Position numbers and translations under genes: made by a program
Source of the DNA: Endoryza sp044226045
Lineage (GTDB): Bacteria; Bacteroidota; Bacteroidia; Chitinophagales; Chitinophagaceae
Reading direction: 5' to 3'
Assembly: GCA_044226045.1 (NCBI GenBank)
Contig: JBGAHR010000013.1
Span: 28,448-92,447, forward strand
DNA length: 64,000 nucleotides
The notes under the pieces: model-generated
Told to the model about the DNA's origin: nothing
Databases searched by the model: none
The model's input: the letters and a program-made list of their open reading frames with translations, nothing else
Part shown: positions 59,969 to 64,000 of the stretch, one piece after another
Layout: each line of letters starts with the position of its first letter
Position numbering within the stretch: position 1 is the first letter of the stretch

Positions 59969-62900
59969 TTAGTTTAGTGCGCGGAAATCAACTGGTACCA
60001 GCTTGCTGACCCCCGGCTCCTGCATGGTCACTCCGTAAATAACATCCACGGAACTCATGGTCATTTTGTTGTGGGTAACGATGATAAACTGGCTCTCCTC
60101 GCTGAACTTGCGAATCATGTTGGTGAACTTGCCCACGTTGGCATCATCCAATGGAGCATCCACCTCATCGAGAATACAGAATGGTGCCGGTTTGATCAGG
60201 TAGATAGCAAACAACAGAGCCGTGGCAGTCAGCGTCTTTTCTCCCCCACTGAGCTGTGTAATCGAAGATGGTCGCTTACCTTTTGGTTTCGCAATGATAT
60301 CGATGCTGGTTTCGGCCAGGTTTTCGGGATCCACGAGGATCATATCTGCGGTATCGTCTTCCGTAAACAGCGCCTTGAATACCTTCTGGAAATTATCGCG
60401 CACTCTGTTAAAGGTATCCAGGAATTGCTGGTTGGCAGTTGCTTCTACTTCCTGGATAGTTTGCAGCAGGCTGTCTTTGGCAGTCACCAGGTCATTTTTT
60501 TGTTCGAGAATGAACTCATAACGCTTTTTCATTTCCTGGAAGGCTTCAATGGCAGTGGGGTTCACTTCACCGAGGTTCTCGAGCCGCTTCTTCATCCGGT
60601 CGCTCTTTTCCTGCAATTCCTCCGTTGGAATGTCGTTGGTTCTCGGCTGATCGAGGATATCATCCAGGTTGATCCTGAATTCCACATGCAGTCTCTCCTT
60701 CATACCGGCCAACTGCAGTTTGAGTTCGTTGAGCCTGTCTTTGATTTCCGCCAGCAGGTGTTCAATGATCTCTTTCTCCTTCACTTTATGACGAAGCTCA
60801 CTCTCTTTCTCATTCAGGATATTCCTGATGTTATAGTAAGACTGATCTGCTTCGTTAAGAATTTTTTCCTCTTCTTCCTTACGGCGCAACATTTCCACCA
60901 ATCCGGTCTGTGCGGCTTCCAGGTTGGCTTCGCTTTCAGAAATGCTTTCTGTAGTTTGCTTTAACTGCGAAGCGTTGCTGTCTATCTGGTTGCGCAGATC
61001 ATGCAACTGGTTATTCTTGAATTCCAGTTCCTGTACCAGCGCATTGATTTTACTGTGCTGCCGGGTAACCAGCAGGTTGAACTCGTTGTAGCTGGCCTGT
61101 GCCTGGTTATAGCTTTCTTCCGTTACCTTATAATCGTTCTCTGCCACCTGGAGTTTTTCACGCAGGTCGTTGAGCAGGTTTACCCATCTCTCCCATTCCT
61201 TGCGGGTACCATCCACAGAACCGATGGTTTCTTCCAGGATGATCTGTGTTTCCTGAAGGCGGTGTTCTGCCACGTGTTGGGAACCATGCAGGTTCTCAAT
61301 TTTGTTTTGGAGGGAAAATACCAGGTTCGTGAGACGATTGATATCTTCCTGCGCCTGGCGGATCGCCTGTTCCTTCAATTGCTCGTTATAAGCAAGCACT
61401 TCGTTGTGCTTCGACTGAATGTCGTGTTTGAGATCATTTACGATCTTGTCTTGTGCCTGGATATCTTCATAGATCTTTTCCAGGTTTTTGGCCCGGCCTA
61501 TCTTTTTTCCTTCAAACAATCCCACACTACCGCCGGTTAGGGAATATTTACCCTTTACATACTTACCATGTTTTTCGAGTACCACCGCACCGTTGCTGTT
61601 GGCCAGTGCTTCATCATTTTCCGCGATGAACACATTTCCAAGCAGGTGTTCCGCCAGCTTGCGGTATTGCTCATCCACTTCAATCACCTGCAGTGCCGGC
61701 AGTGTATGGGAGGGCTGGTGATAGTCGGGAGTACTGTTGGCGGCAAATTTATCCAACAGGAAGAAATTGGCTTTCCCTTTTTTGTGTTCATCCAGGAGGT
61801 GAACTGCCTGCAAACCTTCGGACAAATCGTTTACCACATAGTAGTTCAGGTATGGCTCGAGCACATTTTCCAATGCGGCGCGATATTCTTCCTTTACATA
61901 AATAATGTCTGATAAGATCGGGGCGGTATGGTTCCAGTTTGGATTATTGTGCAGGAACTTCACGCTTTCGGGATAGCCTTCGAGTGAGTCGATCATACTC
62001 TTCAACAGATCGTACTCGTTTTTACGGGCATCCAGTTTACGGCTTTCATCAGCCAGGCTTTGGCGAAGCACTTCCACTTCAGCCTGTGTTTGCAAGATCT
62101 GCTCTTTCGTTCTTTCGTGGTGCTCCTGTAACTGGACCAGGTCCGTCTTGCGACTTTCCAGCTCTTCCTCGCGGGTGTATCTTTCTTCTTCGAGTTGTTT
62201 AATCTGGCTGTTACGGGCAGCTCTTTCGTCTTCCAGCTGCTGAATGCTGCGTTGCAGGTTTTGAATGGAAGTATCGGCAACGGCCACTTTCTTTTCCGCT
62301 TCGAACTGGTTTCTCTGCAGCTGGAGGTTTTCGCCTCTCAGGGTATCTACATGGCTTCTCTTCTCATCGAAGATATTCCTCTTTTCTTCCATTCCGCGGC
62401 GAACATCTTCCAATTGTTGTTCCAGAGAACCCAGTTTGGATTTCTCTTCTTCCACCTGGAGCTGTGTGAACTGGATGCTTTCTTCCAGGCCCGTCAGCTG
62501 TCCTTCGCTTTTGCGGAGGAAGTCTTGCAGGCTTTCTGCCTTTTCATTGAGGAAATTGAGGCGCTGGCTCGCCAGGTTCTTTTCATTTTCTTTGGTGCGA
62601 AGTGTTTGCAGCAGGTCGTTAAAGCTGTGCTGCATGCTTTGCAGGGCTCTTTCTTTTTCGATAAAGCCGGTCTTCTCCTGTTCCAGGGCCGCTTCATCCG
62701 TAGCAATCTCGGCTTCCAGTCTTATTTTCTTATCGGTCTCCGCTTCTGTCTGCTGATTCAGTTCGCGATAGGTCAGGTTGAACCCTTCCAGCGCCGCCTT
62801 TGCCAGCTCTATACTCAGTTCGCGGTATTCCTTTTTGATCTCGTAATACTTCTCTGCTTTTTTAGCCTGGTTTTCGAGGCTCTTCAACTGGTTGTTGATT

Positions 62901-63490
62901 TCGAAGAGAAGGTCTTCGATACGAGCCAGGTCCTGCTCGGTTGCATCGAGTTTGTTCTTCGCTTCCTTTTTACGGGTTTTATAGATGGAGATACCCGCGG
63001 CCTGTTCAAGCATACGGCGACGGCTATTGTCCTTGTCTTTGATGATCTCATCCACCATCCCCAACTCGATGATCGCATAGCTGTCCGTGCTGACACCCGT
63101 ATCCATGAACAGGTTCTGGATATCTTTCAGCCGGCATTGAACATCATTCAACCGGTATTCACTCTCGCCGCTTTTGTAAAATTTGCGTGTTACCGTGACC
63201 GTGTTGAATTCGGTAGGAAGAAGGTTACGGGTATTTTCAAAAGTCAGGCTCACTTCTGCCAGACCGGAAGCGGAACGTGTTTTGGAGCCGTTAAATACCA
63301 GGCTCTCCAGGTTTTCGCTTCGCAGATGGCTAATCTTCTGTTCTCCAATAACCCAGCGTATACTATCTACAATATTGCTTTTACCGCATCCGTTAGGACC
63401 GATCACACCGGTTACGCCTTCGTCGAAGTTCAATACAGTTTTATCGGCAAAACTTTTAAATCCTTTGATTTCTAAACTCTTTAATCGCAC
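59969..63490 (-). CDS. smc: Chromosome segregation ATPase SMC
   Basis: A 1173-residue condensin core protein that organises and segregates the chromosome. Walker A GVIGPNGCGKSNIVDSIRWV near residue 35, two long coiled coils, a hinge at about 510-640 (PILSDIIYVKEEYRAALENVLEPYLNYYVV...GSVGLFEGKKIG), the ABC signature ITQLSGGEKTLTATALLFAIY, and Walker B FCILDEVDAPLDDANV. Length normal. scpA and scpB are not in the window. Its two flanks carry inverted copies of the mosaic repeat. Confidence 0.97.
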   Translation of the reverse strand: MRLKSLEIKGFKSFADKTVLNFDEGVTGVIGPNGCGKSNIVDSIRWVIGEQKISHLRSENLESLVFNGSKTRSASGLAEVSLTFENTRNLLPTEFNTVTVTRKFYKSGESEYRLNDVQCRLKDIQNLFMDTGVSTDSYAIIELGMVDEIIKDKDNSRRRMLEQAAGISIYKTRKKEAKNKLDATEQDLARIEDLLFEINNQLKSLENQAKKAEKYYEIKKEYRELSIELAKAALEGFNLTYRELNQQTEAETDKKIRLEAEIATDEAALEQEKTGFIEKERALQSMQHSFNDLLQTLRTKENEKNLASQRLNFLNEKAESLQDFLRKSEGQLTGLEESIQFTQLQVEEEKSKLGSLEQQLEDVRRGMEEKRNIFDEKRSHVDTLRGENLQLQRNQFEAEKKVAVADTSIQNLQRSIQQLEDERAARNSQIKQLEEERYTREEELESRKTDLVQLQEHHERTKEQILQTQAEVEVLRQSLADESRKLDARKNEYDLLKSMIDSLEGYPESVKFLHNNPNWNHTAPILSDIIYVKEEYRAALENVLEPYLNYYVVNDLSEGLQAVHLLDEHKKGKANFFLLDKFAANSTPDYHQPSHTLPALQVIEVDEQYRKLAEHLLGNVFIAENDEALANSNGAVVLEKHGKYVKGKYSLTGGSVGLFEGKKIGRAKNLEKIYEDIQAQDKIVNDLKHDIQSKHNEVLAYNEQLKEQAIRQAQEDINRLTNLVFSLQNKIENLHGSQHVAEHRLQETQIILEETIGSVDGTRKEWERWVNLLNDLREKLQVAENDYKVTEESYNQAQASYNEFNLLVTRQHSKINALVQELEFKNNQLHDLRNQIDSNASQLKQTTESISESEANLEAAQTGLVEMLRRKEEEEKILNEADQSYYNIRNILNEKESELRHKVKEKEIIEHLLAEIKDRLNELKLQLAGMKERLHVEFRINLDDILDQPRTNDIPTEELQEKSDRMKKRLENLGEVNPTAIEAFQEMKKRYEFILEQKNDLVTAKDSLLQTIQEVEATANQQFLDTFNRVRDNFQKVFKALFTEDDTADMILVDPENLAETSIDIIAKPKGKRPSSITQLSGGEKTLTATALLFAIYLIKPAPFCILDEVDAPLDDANVGKFTNMIRKFSEESQFIIVTHNKMTMSSVDVIYGVTMQEPGVSKLVPVDFRALN

Positions 63491-63513
63491 AATTCAAAAT
63501 TTTTAGGAGGTCG

Positions 63514-63521
63514 CAAATATA
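63514..63521 (-). promoter_or_regulatory. Bacteroidetes -7 box TATATTTG for smc
   Basis: Exact match on the minus strand, 23 bases before the start codon. AGGAGG at 63504-63509 is on the plus strand and is not an smc ribosome site. Confidence 0.55.
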
Positions 63522-63572
63522 TATTTAAAGGCTCTGTAAAATAGCAAGCCCATCGTTTACAGGGCCCATTCA

Positions 63573-63633
63573 TTATTCACTACTTATACACAAAGAGTGC
63601 AGCCGGCAGAATTTGTGCAGGTAATGTGGATAA
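63573..63633. promoter_or_regulatory. Cluster of three DnaA-box-like sites
   Basis: TTATTCACT (63573-63581, one mismatch), TTATACACA (63584-63592, exact to TTATNCACA) and, on the other strand, TTATCCACA (63625-63633, exact) lie within 61 bases, upstream of smc and beside the repeats. This may be a DnaA-controlled region or part of a replication origin. Confidence 0.45.
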
Positions 63634-63635
63634 AT

Positions 63636-64000
63636 GTGTTGGTTGGCGGTTGTTTCGGTTTCGCGTTTCAGGTTTAGCGTTTCAGGTTGGTTTGCAGTTT
63701 GCGGTTTGCAGTTTGCGGAGAGGTTGTGGGAGCGAGAGCGAGAGCGGGGGTGATTGATAAGGGATAGGAAATTTAGTGGTGCATTTCAATCTTGCATTCG
63801 TAATCCGTAATCCGTCATCGCATTGGCAAATTGACTAATCGACCAATTGACAAATTGTATTGTATTCCATCCGTAATCCGTAATTCGTCATCCGTAATCC
63901 GCATTGGCAAATTGACTAATCGACCAATTGACAAATTGTATTGTATTCCATCCGTAATCCGTAATTCGTCATCCGTAATCCTCATCGGCTCATTGACCAA
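63636..64000. repeat. Mosaic repeat upstream of smc, cut by the window end
   Basis: Order: GGTTTCGCGTTTCAGG, GTTTAGCGTTTCAGG, GGTTTGCAGTTTGCGG, GAGCGAGAGCGAGAGCGGGG (63724-63752), TAGTGGTGCATTTCAAT, CATTCGTAATCCGTAATCCG, then an 81-bp tandem pair and a further partial copy. Open frames across it read RITDDELRITD-like peptides and are not genes. Confidence 0.85.
63820..63981. repeat. Exact 81-bp tandem duplication
   Basis: Bases 63820-63900 and 63901-63981 are identical. Each unit has the TTGGCAAATTGACTAATCG module, a TTGTATTGTATTCC joint and the CCGTAATTCGTCATCCG module. A third unit may begin at 63982 with altered sequence. Confidence 0.9.

Noticed and set aside
62195..63475. A 426-codon plus-strand frame opposite smc
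   Set aside because: Phe/Leu-rich mirror of the coiled-coil coding strand; smc on the minus strand is certain.
63815..64000. Minus-strand frame coding RITDDELRITD-type repeats
   Set aside because: Translation of the 81-bp duplication; same peptide pattern arises wherever these repeats occur.

Overview
The window is one 64 kb stretch of a Bacteroidota chromosome, most likely from the Chitinophagaceae or a close relative. The signs are: a 285-residue primary sigma factor without region 1.1; promoter boxes of the Bacteroidetes type (TAnnTTTG) a few bases ahead of start codons; a long NusB; DUF1573, DUF3822, DUF4249 and DUF2027/Smr proteins; many short lipoproteins; and an isolated domain resembling a type IX secretion sorting signal. 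I assigned no taxon by search. Gene content is mostly housekeeping. I see no tRNA, rRNA operon, prophage, insertion sequence or CRISPR array.

Layout. 1-7.2 kb: a cut LolA-like gene, a Pmp3-type membrane protein, a lipocalin-like lipoprotein, groL-groS (minus), then nusB, a DUF1573 lipoprotein, yajC, coaE and a CPBP protease (plus). 7.4-19.3 kb: an aminotransferase and a beta-lactamase-fold lipoprotein (minus), a giant GT117/DUF2723 membrane glycosyltransferase, a VWA plus MoxR-like AAA+ pair, murB, and small envelope proteins. 19.3-33.6 kb: priA and an acyltransferase (minus), a DUF4143 ATPase next to a gene-free stretch, mtaB, a LEA-like peptide, a YdcF protein, a ten-Asp-box secreted propeller, then DUF177-rpmF-plsX and a second CPBP protein. 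33.6-44.5 kb: a repeat array, the RNase P RNA gene rnpB, and a long minus-strand run of tightly packed genes (DUF3822, rsmD, bioD, 5-formyl-THF cyclo-ligase, lpxK, rnr, polyprenyl synthase, permease, Smr protein, LysE). 44.5-54 kb: a MATE pump, folB with a TPR protein, trxB, a DUF4249 lipoprotein, the primary sigma factor, a BlaI-M56 sensor pair with clear operators, and purM. 54-64 kb: ribF, small unknown genes, an 820-base gene-free region with a candidate small RNA, a rhodanese-thioredoxin lipoprotein, a YCF48-like protein, DUF486 and smc.

The most unusual feature is a family of mosaic intergenic repeats at six places. They are built from a few short modules: GTTTATCGTTTCACGTT, GGTTTGCGG, a GAGCGA-type purine tract, CCGTAATTCGTCATCCG, and TTGGCAAATTGACTAATTG. 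They occur as long hairpins between convergent genes, as a four-copy 55-bp tandem array, as an 81-bp exact duplication, and as oppositely oriented copies on the two sides of smc. A second signal is a candidate small RNA of about 275 nt at 57.1-57.4 kb with its own promoter box, a terminal helix and a terminator. A third is a cluster of three DnaA-box-like sites upstream of smc.
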